From positions 1-64,000 of the forward strand of contig JAKSVB010000009.1 of NCBI GenBank assembly GCA_024408335.1: a stretch of DNA of 64,000 bases. Reading direction: 5' to 3'. Below, piece after piece: positions 26,452 to 34,509 of the stretch. Both the position numbers and the translations under genes were made by a program. The DNA is from Bacilli bacterium. Lineage in GTDB: Bacteria; Bacillota_I; Bacilli_A; RFN20; CAG-826. The first letter of the stretch is position 1. Each line of letters begins with the position of its first letter. The notes under the pieces are model-generated. The model saw only the letters and a program-made list of their open reading frames with translations. It searched no databases and had not been told where the DNA came from.

Positions 26452-27474
26452 TTGGATCCTCTAAGTAGTTTATATTTAATTCTAATATTCGTCTTTACTC
26501 TAGTAGCCGCCTATTTCGCATTAACGGAGACGGCTTTTTCTTGCATCAACAAATACCGTTTTCAAGTTAAGAAAGACCACGGTTCTAAGACTGCAGCGTT
26601 AGTCCTTTGGATCGCTGACCGCTTTGACCATACGCTTGTCACTGTGCTAATTGGCACCAATATCGCCAGCGTTGTTCTTTCTGTTACTTCAACCATCCTT
26701 TTTACGAAGACCTTCATGCCAAGCGTCGATTCGTCAATCTCTTCTCTTGTCTCCTCTCTTGTGATGACGCTCATCCTTTATATGTTTGGTGAGACCATAC
26801 CAAAGCAAATAGGTAAGAAGATCCCTAATAAAGTCGCTTCAATTGTCGTTTACCCTCTTTTCCTTTTCTTTATCGTGATTTATCCAATCTCAATCATTTT
26901 CACAGGCATCTCAAAACTCGCTAAAAAGCTATTCCCATCAAAAGAGGAGCCAGAAGTCACCGAAGAAGACTTCACATCCCTAATTGAACTTAATGAAAGA
27001 AAAGGCCTCATCGAAGAAAACGAAAGCGACCTCATCATCAACTCAATCGATTTCAGCGACACCAAAGTCAAAGAGGTTCTTACAAGCAAACGTAAGATGT
27101 TCATGATTGACTTAGAGGGAAAAGACAATAAGGATATCGCCCAAATCGTCTGCGACGCTAAATATTCGCGTATCCCTGTTTATAAAGGTGACCAAAACAA
27201 GATCGTTGGCATTCTTATCGTCAAAGAATTCCTTTCGAATTACCTCGCTAACCCAAACTTTGAACTAGGAAACTGCTTAGAAAAACCATATATCGTATCT
27301 CCAAACGTCAATATCGATGACCTTACTGACGGCTTTAGAATCCACCAGGTTCAAAGCGCTTTGGTATATAAGAAAGACGAACTCATAGGCCTAGTCACTA
27401 TGGAAGACGTCCTCGAAGAACTCATTGGCCCAATGAGCGAAAAAGAAACATTAGCTAGAGGTGCAAGCAAATGA
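26452..27474 (+). CDS. DUF21/CBS membrane protein (CorC/HlyC superfamily), short form
   Basis: A 340-aa protein beginning at a TTG codon (26452) behind AAAGGAG. The N-terminal CNNM/DUF21 membrane domain (about 1-170; 'ALTETAFSCINKYRF' and 'FGETIPKQIGKKIP') is followed by a CBS pair (about 190-330; 'YSRIPVYKGDQNKIVGIL' and 'MEDVLEELIGPM'). CNNM proteins are linked to Mg2+ transport. It ends right after the CBS pair, so the C-terminal CorC_HlyC domain present in its neighbour is missing. Its stop overlaps the next start (ATGA, 27471-27474). The two could form a heterodimer. Confidence 0.85.
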   Translation: MDPLSSLYLILIFVFTLVAAYFALTETAFSCINKYRFQVKKDHGSKTAALVLWIADRFDHTLVTVLIGTNIASVVLSVTSTILFTKTFMPSVDSSISSLVSSLVMTLILYMFGETIPKQIGKKIPNKVASIVVYPLFLFFIVIYPISIIFTGISKLAKKLFPSKEEPEVTEEDFTSLIELNERKGLIEENESDLIINSIDFSDTKVKEVLTSKRKMFMIDLEGKDNKDIAQIVCDAKYSRIPVYKGDQNKIVGILIVKEFLSNYLANPNFELGNCLEKPYIVSPNVNIDDLTDGFRIHQVQSALVYKKDELIGLVTMEDVLEELIGPMSEKETLARGASK

Positions 27475-28775
27475 AGCCGATAGATGTAGTGTATTTGATC
27501 GTCGTTATCGTTTCGCTCTTCCTTAGCGCCTCTTTTAGCGCGGCCGATATGATTTATAGCAGTGTCAGCGTCTCTAGGCTTGAAAGAGAATCCAAGAAAG
27601 GCATTAGAAGCGCTAAACGAGCCTTAAAGCTAACGAAAGATTATGACAAAACAATCGCCACGATTCTCTTTGGTAACGATTTCGTTAATGTCTTAGCCTC
27701 ATCGCTTAACGCCTTGCTCTTCTTTGATCTATTTGAAGGAACGGGATATGAATACATAAGCGGAACATTAGGTTCTTTGATTCTTTTGTTCGCTCTTCTT
27801 TTAATTGGTGAAATCACCCCAAAGGCAATCGCTAAAAACCATTCGTTCTTCCTCTCGAAATTCTTTAGCGGTTATATCGAATTCCTTTCTTTCATCTTCT
27901 TCCCAGTCATATGGCCATCGAACAAATTCGCTGAACTCGTCTCTTCTCCATTCTTAGAGAAAGCAGGGGAAGAAAAGAAAGTCGCTAGCGACGAAGAGCT
28001 TGAAGCCATGGTAAACGCCATCGAAGACGAAGGCCTTATTGACGAAGACCAATCAGAACTCCTCATCCGTTCACTAGATTTCAAAGAAACAAGCTGCTAC
28101 GAAATCATGACTCCTAGAGTCAAAATCTTCGGATATGACACCGATTCCTCGTTTGAGGAATTCATCAAACGCAAAGACGTTTTCGAATACTCAAGAATCA
28201 TCGTTTATAAAGGCGACCTCGATCACGCTATCGGATACCTTCCAGTCAAAACCCTTCTTAGAAAACTCGTCAAAGAAGGTTCTTTGAAGGATTACGAAAG
28301 CATCCTTATGCCTCTAGTTAACGTCCCTAGAACAATGATGGTTAGCAGTGCCATGGAACTCATGAAGGAAAACCATCAGCATATTGCTTTGGTCCGTGAT
28401 GAGTTTGGCGGAACTGAAGGCATCATCACAATGGAAGACATCCTTGAGGAGCTTGTCGGAGAGATGTGGGATGAAAGCGATGACCCATCGCAGTTCATCA
28501 TCAAAACCAAGAAACGTAACACCTATATCGTCAAAGGCGAAACCAACATCGACGATTTCTATAATCACTTCGATTTGGATCCGGATAAGCTTTTGGAAGA
28601 CGATTTCACGACCGTCAGCGGTTGGATTGTCGACAAGCTTGGAAGGTTCGCCGTAATAGGCGATGTCGTCACTAATGGCCCAATCAAACTCACCGTTACC
28701 AAATGCAAAGAATTCACGGTCACCGAGGCTCTTGTCCGTTGGAATAAGAAAAAACCCGTCATTGAAGACGAGTAA
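27471..28775 (+). CDS. DUF21/CBS/CorC_HlyC membrane protein, full form
   Basis: A 434-aa protein: CNNM/DUF21 membrane domain (1-165; 'FSAADMIYSSVSVSRLE', 'IGEITPKAIAKNHS'), a CBS pair (about 180-330; 'YSRIIVYKGDLDHAIGYL', 'FGGTEGIITMEDILEELVGEMWDE') and the C-terminal CorC_HlyC domain (about 345-434; 'YIVKGETNIDDFYNHF', 'TVSGWIVDKLGRF'). The family handles divalent cations, mainly Mg2+. It is translationally coupled to the shorter paralogue upstream and ends 2 bp from the convergent guanylate kinase gene. Confidence 0.9.
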   Translation: MKPIDVVYLIVVIVSLFLSASFSAADMIYSSVSVSRLERESKKGIRSAKRALKLTKDYDKTIATILFGNDFVNVLASSLNALLFFDLFEGTGYEYISGTLGSLILLFALLLIGEITPKAIAKNHSFFLSKFFSGYIEFLSFIFFPVIWPSNKFAELVSSPFLEKAGEEKKVASDEELEAMVNAIEDEGLIDEDQSELLIRSLDFKETSCYEIMTPRVKIFGYDTDSSFEEFIKRKDVFEYSRIIVYKGDLDHAIGYLPVKTLLRKLVKEGSLKDYESILMPLVNVPRTMMVSSAMELMKENHQHIALVRDEFGGTEGIITMEDILEELVGEMWDESDDPSQFIIKTKKRNTYIVKGETNIDDFYNHFDLDPDKLLEDDFTTVSGWIVDKLGRFAVIGDVVTNGPIKLTVTKCKEFTVTEALVRWNKKKPVIEDE

Positions 28776-28777
28776 TA

Positions 28778-29344
28778 TTAGGCAATAAGAAGATTAGGTT
28801 TGATGTCTCTTTCCCTTAATGTGTGGAGATAGACATCGTATATTCTTTCAGCGACTTCAAGCGTATCGATCTCGTCTGTCGCGATCTCGAAATCTATGCC
28901 TTCAAGCTTCGAAGGTTCGAAAGACTCATCATCGTTTATGAGTCTTTTTTCTATGGCCTCACTCTCATCGCCTCTTTCAAGCATTCTTTTTCTCCTCGTT
29001 TCTTTTGAGGCTTTTAGCAAAAAGAAAACGATGGAAGGGTTATTTAGCTTATGGAAGGCACGGAGGCCGCTAGGATCGAGAATGACGACCTTGTTATCGG
29101 ATATCTGTGATTTTGAGCAGCCATAGAGGTTTCCAGAGTATTCTGTTGTCTCAATGAAGTTACCTTTCTTATCAAGGAATTCGAATTCCTCTTTTGTGAC
29201 AAAGTAATAGTCAACGCCTTTAACTTCGCCTTTTCGTGGTGATCTTGTGGTGTGGGTCACGGCCTTTACGATGCCAAAAAGCTTTTTTAGAGAAGAAGCT
29301 GCGAAAGTCTTTCCGCTTGCGCTAGGGCCTACGATAACAATCAT
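28778..29344 (-). CDS. Guanylate kinase-like protein
   Basis: A 188-aa P-loop kinase with GPSASGKT (6-13), the GMP-binding THTTRSPRKGEVKGVDYYFV (35-54) and FIETTEYSGNLYG (77-89), the Walker B-like VVILDPSG, and the lid RRKRMLERGD. All match guanylate kinase, which makes GDP from GMP. It is shorter in the lid than housekeeping Gmk (about 205 aa), so it could be a second copy. The ATG at 29344 has no Shine-Dalgarno; a TATAAT box (29357-29352) lies 7 nt upstream, predicting leaderless mRNA. Confidence 0.8.
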   Translation of the reverse strand: MIVIVGPSASGKTFAASSLKKLFGIVKAVTHTTRSPRKGEVKGVDYYFVTKEEFEFLDKKGNFIETTEYSGNLYGCSKSQISDNKVVILDPSGLRAFHKLNNPSIVFFLLKASKETRRKRMLERGDESEAIEKRLINDDESFEPSKLEGIDFEIATDEIDTLEVAERIYDVYLHTLRERDIKPNLLIA

Positions 29345-29351
29345 GGGCTCT

Positions 29352-29357
29352 ATTATA
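29352..29357 (-). promoter_or_regulatory. -10 box for leaderless transcript of the guanylate kinase gene
   Basis: TATAAT on the minus strand, seven bases (AGAGCCC) before the ATG at 29344. Transcription would start at or next to the start codon. A clear -35 is not seen. Confidence 0.5.
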
Positions 29358-29483
29358 GTCTTCTTTGTTTTGAATAAAACAGTTTGATTTTTTTCTTTCG
29401 ATGGCGTCTAGAAAAATAATTTTTTTGAACAAAAAATAAAAAAATTTTCAGATTTGGCTCTATATGAAGGCGAGGGCAGGAAA

Positions 29484-29858
29484 ATGAAAAAACTAAAAAA
29501 GAAAGAAATTCGAACTTGGGTCGAAAGGGAAAGCGAGGATTACCTTGCTAAAAAATATTTTAAGTCGCTATGTGAAAGTGGCTTTCCTACCAACACCCAT
29601 GTGTATGAACTCAATACTCAATATCTAAGAAGCAGACTTCCTAGAGAAGAAGCGAAATACCTTCTTAAGATGTGGGCTTTCTATAACACCCTCCCATATC
29701 TTCATAAACTCATATTCGTGAATGAGTACTTAGAAAAAGGAAAGTATTACGCCTACTGGTGGATGAAATACGGAACAGAGAAATACATCCAAGAGGAGAG
29801 GAGGAGATTCAAATGCAATCTAACGAAGAGAATTCTTTTAGACGCAAAAAAGGCTTAA
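29484..29858 (+). CDS. Small basic protein at the head of the Tad-like operon, unknown
   Basis: A 124-aa soluble protein, rich in Lys, Arg, Tyr and Trp (AYWWMKYGTEKYIQEERRRF). The ATG at 29484 follows AGGGCAGG. No family is recognised. It overlaps the next gene by 46 nt (different frame), an unusually long overlap, and is transcribed with the pilus genes. The upstream 139 bp is very AT-rich and lies between this gene and the divergent guanylate kinase. Confidence 0.55.
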   Translation: MKKLKKKEIRTWVERESEDYLAKKYFKSLCESGFPTNTHVYELNTQYLRSRLPREEAKYLLKMWAFYNTLPYLHKLIFVNEYLEKGKYYAYWWMKYGTEKYIQEERRRFKCNLTKRILLDAKKA

Positions 29859-30898
29859 GCAAGAGACTCGTCTTCTCTCTTGTTTCGTCCTTCCCTTTTC
29901 TTCTAGGCGCTTATAGCGGCGCGACTTACGCTAGAGACAAATACCATTGGGACAACGTTCTTATTGAACCTGCCACGAAAGAAGCAAGGTACATGAAACT
30001 TGCTCTAAATATCGACCGCCATCTTTGCATCAATTCATATGTGGATATCACTTATGGAGGGACAACAAAGCATACCTCAATCGTCCCTGCCGGAACCTAT
30101 GTCGAAAAAGGATATAGATATGAGCAAGATGTTTATATCCCTGCGGCCGCTAACGAAACAGAAGAACTCAAAATCAAATATGACACCGTCGTCGCTTTGT
30201 CATATAACGTCGACGATTATATAACTAACCCTTTTTCCTACACCCTTAAAAGAGTTAGGCCTCGTCTTTTGACATATAAGGATCTCCCTTTTTCAAGAAA
30301 GAATAGCGATGGAACATGTGCCATCTATATCGAAGAAAGGAATTACGACTACTACGTAACAAAGAAATACTACAAGTTCGATGGTTCTGGCTTCGTTTCT
30401 GACTACATAGCCGACAGAAATGGGGCAATCCCATTATGGATGATGAGATTCGTTCAAACTGGGTATTTAGGTAATATTGAGCCTCTTAACCCTAAGAAAG
30501 CAGAGCTTAGGATCTACGACTACACCGAAGATTTTGATGTTGGTTACGTCTTCAAGGATCCAGACAAAAGACTTTATAGGTCAATACCACTAGGAGTTGA
30601 AACCACCCTTAAAGGCGAATCCTATTTGGTGTCCAAAAGCTATCTTTCCACTAGAACCGACTATAGGTATCAAACAACGGACAGTAAAGTAGGGGACACT
30701 TGGCTAAAAACAAGAACTATATATCTGCCTCCGAATAAGGAAGGCGTCACTAGAGTCTATAGATGCAAGATCGTTCTCGATGGCATAGGGGAGATGAGGC
30801 AAGATAGCTTTGAGCATGAATTCACTCTCTTTAAGCCTCATGACTACATCGGAGGAAGACCTGGCAGCGAATATTATGTGACGGAGATAATCCCATGA
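29813..30898 (+). CDS. Single-pass membrane protein of the Tad-like operon, unknown
   Basis: A 361-aa protein with a basic N-terminus, one membrane helix (about 20-40, FSLVSSFPFLLGAYSG) and a large extracellular beta-rich domain rich in Tyr and Asp. The ATG at 29813 is preceded by a strong GAGGAGAGGAGG. In larger Tad clusters this position is often held by CpaB/RcpC, which has one N-terminal helix and a beta-clip (SAF) domain; the topology fits, and residues about 50-130 (NIDRHLCINSYVDITYGG...VPAGTYVEKGY) could be SAF-like, but identity is not proven. It overlaps the next gene by ATGA. Confidence 0.5.
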   Translation: MQSNEENSFRRKKGLSKRLVFSLVSSFPFLLGAYSGATYARDKYHWDNVLIEPATKEARYMKLALNIDRHLCINSYVDITYGGTTKHTSIVPAGTYVEKGYRYEQDVYIPAAANETEELKIKYDTVVALSYNVDDYITNPFSYTLKRVRPRLLTYKDLPFSRKNSDGTCAIYIEERNYDYYVTKKYYKFDGSGFVSDYIADRNGAIPLWMMRFVQTGYLGNIEPLNPKKAELRIYDYTEDFDVGYVFKDPDKRLYRSIPLGVETTLKGESYLVSKSYLSTRTDYRYQTTDSKVGDTWLKTRTIYLPPNKEGVTRVYRCKIVLDGIGEMRQDSFEHEFTLFKPHDYIGGRPGSEYYVTEIIP

Positions 30899-31317
30899 TG
30901 AATGTCCTCTTATTCAGCTGCGTATTCATAACGAGTTTCTCAATCTTCATGACTTCCTATAGCAGAAACGGCGCGATAAAAGTCATTAACGCCTATAGCG
31001 TCTTCTACGCCCAGAATGCCGTATCAGCATCGGATACAGGCAAGGAACCTCCGTTTTTCTTAGAAAAGGAATTCAGAACAATCACAAATCGATATTTTGA
31101 CAAAAATCTCTCCCGATACCTTGGAAGCGGTGGCAAGTGGAATGTCAGTTTCGTTTTCGATGATGACGCAATGGCAAAGTTTCTTAGCCAAGAAATGTTA
31201 CTCGACAAAAGACCTCAAAGCGCAGTCTTCACCATTACCGTTTCTTTTAACGCGATAGAGAAACTAGTAAGAACAAGATATTTCATAATCAGCGAAGGAG
31301 GTGCCTATGGCTGGTGA
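30895..31317 (+). CDS. Pseudopilin/TadE-like membrane protein
   Basis: A 140-aa protein with one N-terminal hydrophobic helix (NVLLFSCVFITSFSIFMTSY) and a soluble domain outside. Size, position just before the TadA ATPase and the single helix match TadE/TadF-type minor pilins, but sequence similarity is weak. The gene overlaps both neighbours (4 nt upstream, 11 nt downstream), so the operon is tightly coupled. Confidence 0.5.
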   Translation: MMNVLLFSCVFITSFSIFMTSYSRNGAIKVINAYSVFYAQNAVSASDTGKEPPFFLEKEFRTITNRYFDKNLSRYLGSGGKWNVSFVFDDDAMAKFLSQEMLLDKRPQSAVFTITVSFNAIEKLVRTRYFIISEGGAYGW

Positions 31318-32266
31318 TCCAGTAGAGTATTTAGAATCATCCTTTTTGTCTTCGCTTCTAAAAATGGAGGGCATAACCGACATCTCATATAATGGCAAAG
31401 ACATATATTTCGTCTCGAATTCCTTAGGGAGACAGAAATCGGATATCGTCGTTAGCGAGCTTGAAGTGTCCTCTCTTCTTAGGCAGCTAGCCAATCTAGT
31501 TGAGCAACAGTTCAGCGTCCAATCTCCAATCCTTGACGTAAGCTTTGGGAAATACCGTCTTAACGCGGTGAACCATTCATTAGCTAGGACGCAAAACAAA
31601 AAGGCATATACCTTTTCGCTTCGTATCGAAAGCGGTGAGTGCCTAATCGAAAAGGACTCTGGCTTCTTTGACGCTGCGTCGCTTGAAATCATGCAGGACC
31701 TTCTAGAAAAAGAAGAGTCGATAGTGATAGGAGGCAAGACATCGAGTGGCAAAACTGAACTTGAGAAGTGGCTTTTGCTAAACATGAAAAAGAATTCCAG
31801 AGTCATCGTAATCGACAACGTCGAAGAGCTTGATATGATAGATAATCCATCAATCGATTTATCTACTTGGTTAGTCAATGAAAACATTAAAGTGGCCTCT
31901 TTCTCAGGATTAATCAGAAACGCCCTAAGAAACAATCCTGACTACATCGTCATCGCTGAATCTAGAGGCGAAGAGATGCTTGATGCTTTAGTAAGCGCAA
32001 TGTCTGGTCACCCGATTATCACGACGATCCACGCGAAGGATCTTGAAGGCATGCCAGAACGTATCGCAAGGCTTGCGATGCTAAAAGGCGACAAGCTTTT
32101 AAAAGATGAGCTAAAAAAGGATATCGCCCACCATATGAGATACTACGTTTACGTTGAGAAAGAGGCCAGTAAGACTGGCAAGATAACGCGTTTTGTTAAG
32201 TCGATTGGCTTCTATGACGAAAGCGATATGAAAATGAAAAAGATATATGAAAGGAGAAAAGAATGA
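31307..32266 (+). CDS. tadA: Type II/IV secretion ATPase, TadA/CpaF family
   Basis: A 319-aa hexameric ATPase of the secretion superfamily. Walker A is GKTSSGKT (143-150), the Asp box VIVIDNVEEL (near 165-175), Walker B-like VIAESRGEE (near 213-221), and the His box SGHPIITTIHAKD (near 228-240). TadA drives assembly of Flp pili at the inner face of the membrane. The ATG at 31307 is set by AAGGAG six bases upstream. It is shorter than typical CpaF (about 400 aa) because the N-terminal domain is trimmed. Confidence 0.85.
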   Translation: MAGDPVEYLESSFLSSLLKMEGITDISYNGKDIYFVSNSLGRQKSDIVVSELEVSSLLRQLANLVEQQFSVQSPILDVSFGKYRLNAVNHSLARTQNKKAYTFSLRIESGECLIEKDSGFFDAASLEIMQDLLEKEESIVIGGKTSSGKTELEKWLLLNMKKNSRVIVIDNVEELDMIDNPSIDLSTWLVNENIKVASFSGLIRNALRNNPDYIVIAESRGEEMLDALVSAMSGHPIITTIHAKDLEGMPERIARLAMLKGDKLLKDELKKDIAHHMRYYVYVEKEASKTGKITRFVKSIGFYDESDMKMKKIYERRKE

Positions 32267-32967
32267 AAAGAACAATGAGCTTTGCTTTACTATCAATATA
32301 TTCCGGCGCCATCGGAACTATAGTTACGAATAGCGTGATGTTTGGGATAGTAATTTTTGCCGTTTTCTTTCTTGCTTCTCTTTTAATAATCGGGCCACTT
32401 ACCAAGAGGAGTGAGGCAAAAGGTAGAAAAAGGCATGAGGTATTCCATTTCATTAACGATTTCATCATTTCTCTAACAATAACTTCTTCCATAGAACAAG
32501 CTTTCGAGGATGCTACGCTCGAAGTCAAAGGCGAAGAGAAAGAAGTTCTAGAAAGCGTGTCTCACCTTACTATTCCAGAAAGGCTTGAATATCTTGCCTT
32601 ATATTTCGATGAGGATATTTATAGAGTCTTCTTATCCATTGTTAAGGTCTATCAAGAAGAAGGCGGAAACCTTCTTGATATAGCTTCACCTTTGCTTGAT
32701 GAGGCTGCCTTAAACGAAGAGAAACATAACGCAATAGATACTCACAAAAAGAAGTCAATCATCCAGTATATCTCGATGTGGTTTCTGTCTTCTTTGATCC
32801 TTTGCTTTTTAAGATATGGTCTCACTAGTTTCTATGATATGGTCGCTAATAGTTTGCCATACCTATTAACTGCTTCGGCTTATTTCCTTATCGCCATTAT
32901 CTCGTTCTGCGTTTATGCAAGAACGTATTGTGATGCCAAACTCGTTTTGAAAAAGGAGGCCAAATGA
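32263..32967 (+). CDS. tadB: TadB-like inner-membrane platform protein
   Basis: A 234-aa protein with paired N-terminal helices (about 5-45), a cytoplasmic T2SSF-type helical domain (FHFINDFIISLTITSSIEQAFEDAT..., with 'EEGGNLLDIASPLLDEAALNEE', about 60-160) and two C-terminal helices (about 168-225). It overlaps TadA and TadC by ATGA on both sides. With TadC it forms the membrane platform turned by TadA. Confidence 0.75.
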   Translation: MKRTMSFALLSIYSGAIGTIVTNSVMFGIVIFAVFFLASLLIIGPLTKRSEAKGRKRHEVFHFINDFIISLTITSSIEQAFEDATLEVKGEEKEVLESVSHLTIPERLEYLALYFDEDIYRVFLSIVKVYQEEGGNLLDIASPLLDEAALNEEKHNAIDTHKKKSIIQYISMWFLSSLILCFLRYGLTSFYDMVANSLPYLLTASAYFLIAIISFCVYARTYCDAKLVLKKEAK

Positions 32968-33650
32968 TGGAAGGAAAGAAAAAGAAGGGCTTGGCCCTCG
33001 AAATGGAGAAGGCGGGGCTAAACCCTAAAAAGGAGATGACTCTCCTAATCCTAATCGACGCCATACTCCTGATCATCGCTTATTGGGTTTATAGCAAAAC
33101 GCATTCCATAATCGCTCCGATATCGATTGCGCTATTTATGGTGGCAGGAGACGTCATGCTTTTAGGGAGAGCGAAGAAGATCGGGGAAATCGATAAAGAA
33201 ACGCTTGAGATCGAATTTGTCCATATCTTCTCTTACTTCAAGATCTTCATCACTAATGGAAGACCTGTCTATAACGCTTTGGAAGATTGCATTAGATATT
33301 CGTCTCCTAAGATGGAAAGACTAATCACATCTTTGCTAATCGAAATAGACAAAGACAAATCCGTTAAGCCATATCTCCGTTTCGCAGAAAGCTTTAAAAG
33401 CTTAGAGATAAGACAAGTGATGATCAGTATCTACAAAATGAGCGTCCAAGGAGCAACCCCTTTGTACTTTGAGCAATTCGATACGATTTTCGGTTCCCTT
33501 TCCGCTGAAAAGAGGAAACAGGAAATCGACAAATCTAAGACAAGACTCGAAAGCCTTAACTTTCTTCCTTTGGCCGACAGCGCTCTTACCATGGGCTTAA
33601 TAGTGGTGGCAATCGTCACCATTATGGGGAGGATAGGAAGTGGCATCTAA
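32964..33650 (+). CDS. tadC: TadC-like inner-membrane platform protein
   Basis: A 228-aa protein similar in plan to TadB: two helices near 23-60, a cytoplasmic four-helix T2SSF domain (EIEFVHIFSYFKIFITNGRPVYNALEDC, about 75-185) and a last helix at 205-225. Order TadA-TadB-TadC is the standard order of tad loci. It overlaps the following gene by 11 nt. Confidence 0.75.
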   Translation: MMEGKKKKGLALEMEKAGLNPKKEMTLLILIDAILLIIAYWVYSKTHSIIAPISIALFMVAGDVMLLGRAKKIGEIDKETLEIEFVHIFSYFKIFITNGRPVYNALEDCIRYSSPKMERLITSLLIEIDKDKSVKPYLRFAESFKSLEIRQVMISIYKMSVQGATPLYFEQFDTIFGSLSAEKRKQEIDKSKTRLESLNFLPLADSALTMGLIVVAIVTIMGRIGSGI

Positions 33651-33978
33651 TATTGGGCTTTTGCTCTCATTATTCTTTGCCGTTCAGGTCGTTGCCTACG
33701 TAGGCGACCTCACTACGGTACAGATCCTATATTCAAATCTTGAAAGTGTATCAATAACTGCTTCGCACATGATTTCCATCGATGGGGATATGTCAGATCG
33801 CGTCTTAGATTACATTAAGAAAAACGGGGCTTACGTAGTCACTCTCTTTGGAGGATCTCCAAGGATTGGCGATCTCTTCTCTTTCCAACTAGGGATGGAC
33901 TACAAGCCAGTAATCATTTCGTCTTCGACGATGACGCTTACGGTTACGCGCAGCATCGTTGTTGGATACATAAATTAG
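33640..33978 (+). CDS. Pseudopilin-like protein
   Basis: A 112-aa protein starting at GTG (33640) with GGGGAGGATAGG just upstream. One hydrophobic N-terminal helix (IGLLLSLFFAVQVVAYVGDL) is followed by a small beta-rich outside domain. Position between TadC and the major pilin suggests a minor pilin of the TadE/TadF class. The family cannot be named with certainty. Confidence 0.5.
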   Translation: MASNIGLLLSLFFAVQVVAYVGDLTTVQILYSNLESVSITASHMISIDGDMSDRVLDYIKKNGAYVVTLFGGSPRIGDLFSFQLGMDYKPVIISSSTMTLTVTRSIVVGYIN

Positions 33979-33993
33979 AAAGGAGGTGGAAAT

Positions 33994-34179
33994 ATGTCAG
34001 AACTCAAAGGTCAAATGCTCAGCATGATTTTAACTTTAGCAGCTTTCGGTGCAATCGCAGGTGCGTTAATTCCTGCTTTCCAAGAGAGCGCCAAAACAGC
34101 TGGAAAAGCTGTTACAGCAGTCGATGATAGTGGTGCTGTTTCCTACAAGCAGTACAAAGCCGCTGCCTTCACTCTTTAA
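33994..34179 (+). CDS. Flp-like major pilin
   Basis: A 61-aa protein: short polar N-terminus (MSELKGQ), one hydrophobic helix (MLSMILTLAAFGAIAGALIPAF, about 8-29) and a short Ala/Lys/Ser-rich tail. This is the size and layout of Flp pilins. The Shine-Dalgarno AAAGGAGGTGG is the strongest in the operon, as expected for the most abundant subunit. The classical G/XXXXEY processing motif is not present: Gln/Met precede the helix and no Glu-Tyr pair follows. Processing by a normal prepilin peptidase is therefore open. Confidence 0.65.
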   Translation: MSELKGQMLSMILTLAAFGAIAGALIPAFQESAKTAGKAVTAVDDSGAVSYKQYKAAAFTL

Positions 34180-34181
34180 TA

Positions 34182-34210
34182 TTGCGTAACGGCAATCACG
34201 CCACTATAAT
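34182..34210 (+). promoter_or_regulatory. Promoter of acpP
   Basis: -35 TTGCGT (34182-34187), 17-bp spacer, -10 TATAAT (34205-34210). Confidence 0.7.
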
Positions 34211-34234
34211 ATCAACAGAAATTGAGGTGCTATT

Positions 34235-34468
34235 ATGAGTGCAGAAATGAAAGATGTTCGCAAACTATTTTCTGAAAAGATGGGAATCTCCGAAATCGAC
34301 GAGAGCAAGCCTCTTAAAGACTTCGGCCTCGATAGCCTTGATGTCGTAGAAATGTGTCTTGATTTAGAAGACAAATATGGTATTGAATTCAGCCCAGATG
34401 AGCTTGGCGAATTCAAAACCGTCGGTGACCTCTTGGCTTCCATCGAACAAAAAATCGCTAGCAAATAA
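34235..34468 (+). CDS. acpP: Acyl carrier protein
   Basis: A 77-aa acidic protein with the phosphopantetheine site in GLDSLDVVE (Ser34) and the usual four-helix pattern (SKPLKDFGLDSL, LEDKYGIEFSPDE). It carries acyl chains during fatty acid synthesis. Shine-Dalgarno GAGGTG precedes the ATG; it has its own promoter and terminator and is not in a fab cluster here. Together with FakA it links this region to lipid synthesis. Confidence 0.95.
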   Translation: MSAEMKDVRKLFSEKMGISEIDESKPLKDFGLDSLDVVEMCLDLEDKYGIEFSPDELGEFKTVGDLLASIEQKIASK

Positions 34469-34476
34469 CTTTTAGG

Positions 34477-34505
34477 AACTGTCAGCTAAAACTGACAGTT
34501 TTTTT
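34477..34505 (+). terminator. Terminator after acpP
   Basis: AACTGTCAG (34477-34485) / CTGACAGTT (34492-34500), then TTTTTTG. Confidence 0.9.
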
Positions 34506-34509
34506 GTGC

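Noticed and set aside
11583-29412. Shared 10-mer TGGCGTCTAG at about 11584 and 29403
   Set aside because: Ten bases in two promoter-like gaps can occur by chance in 64 kb and no longer match or symmetry supports a site.
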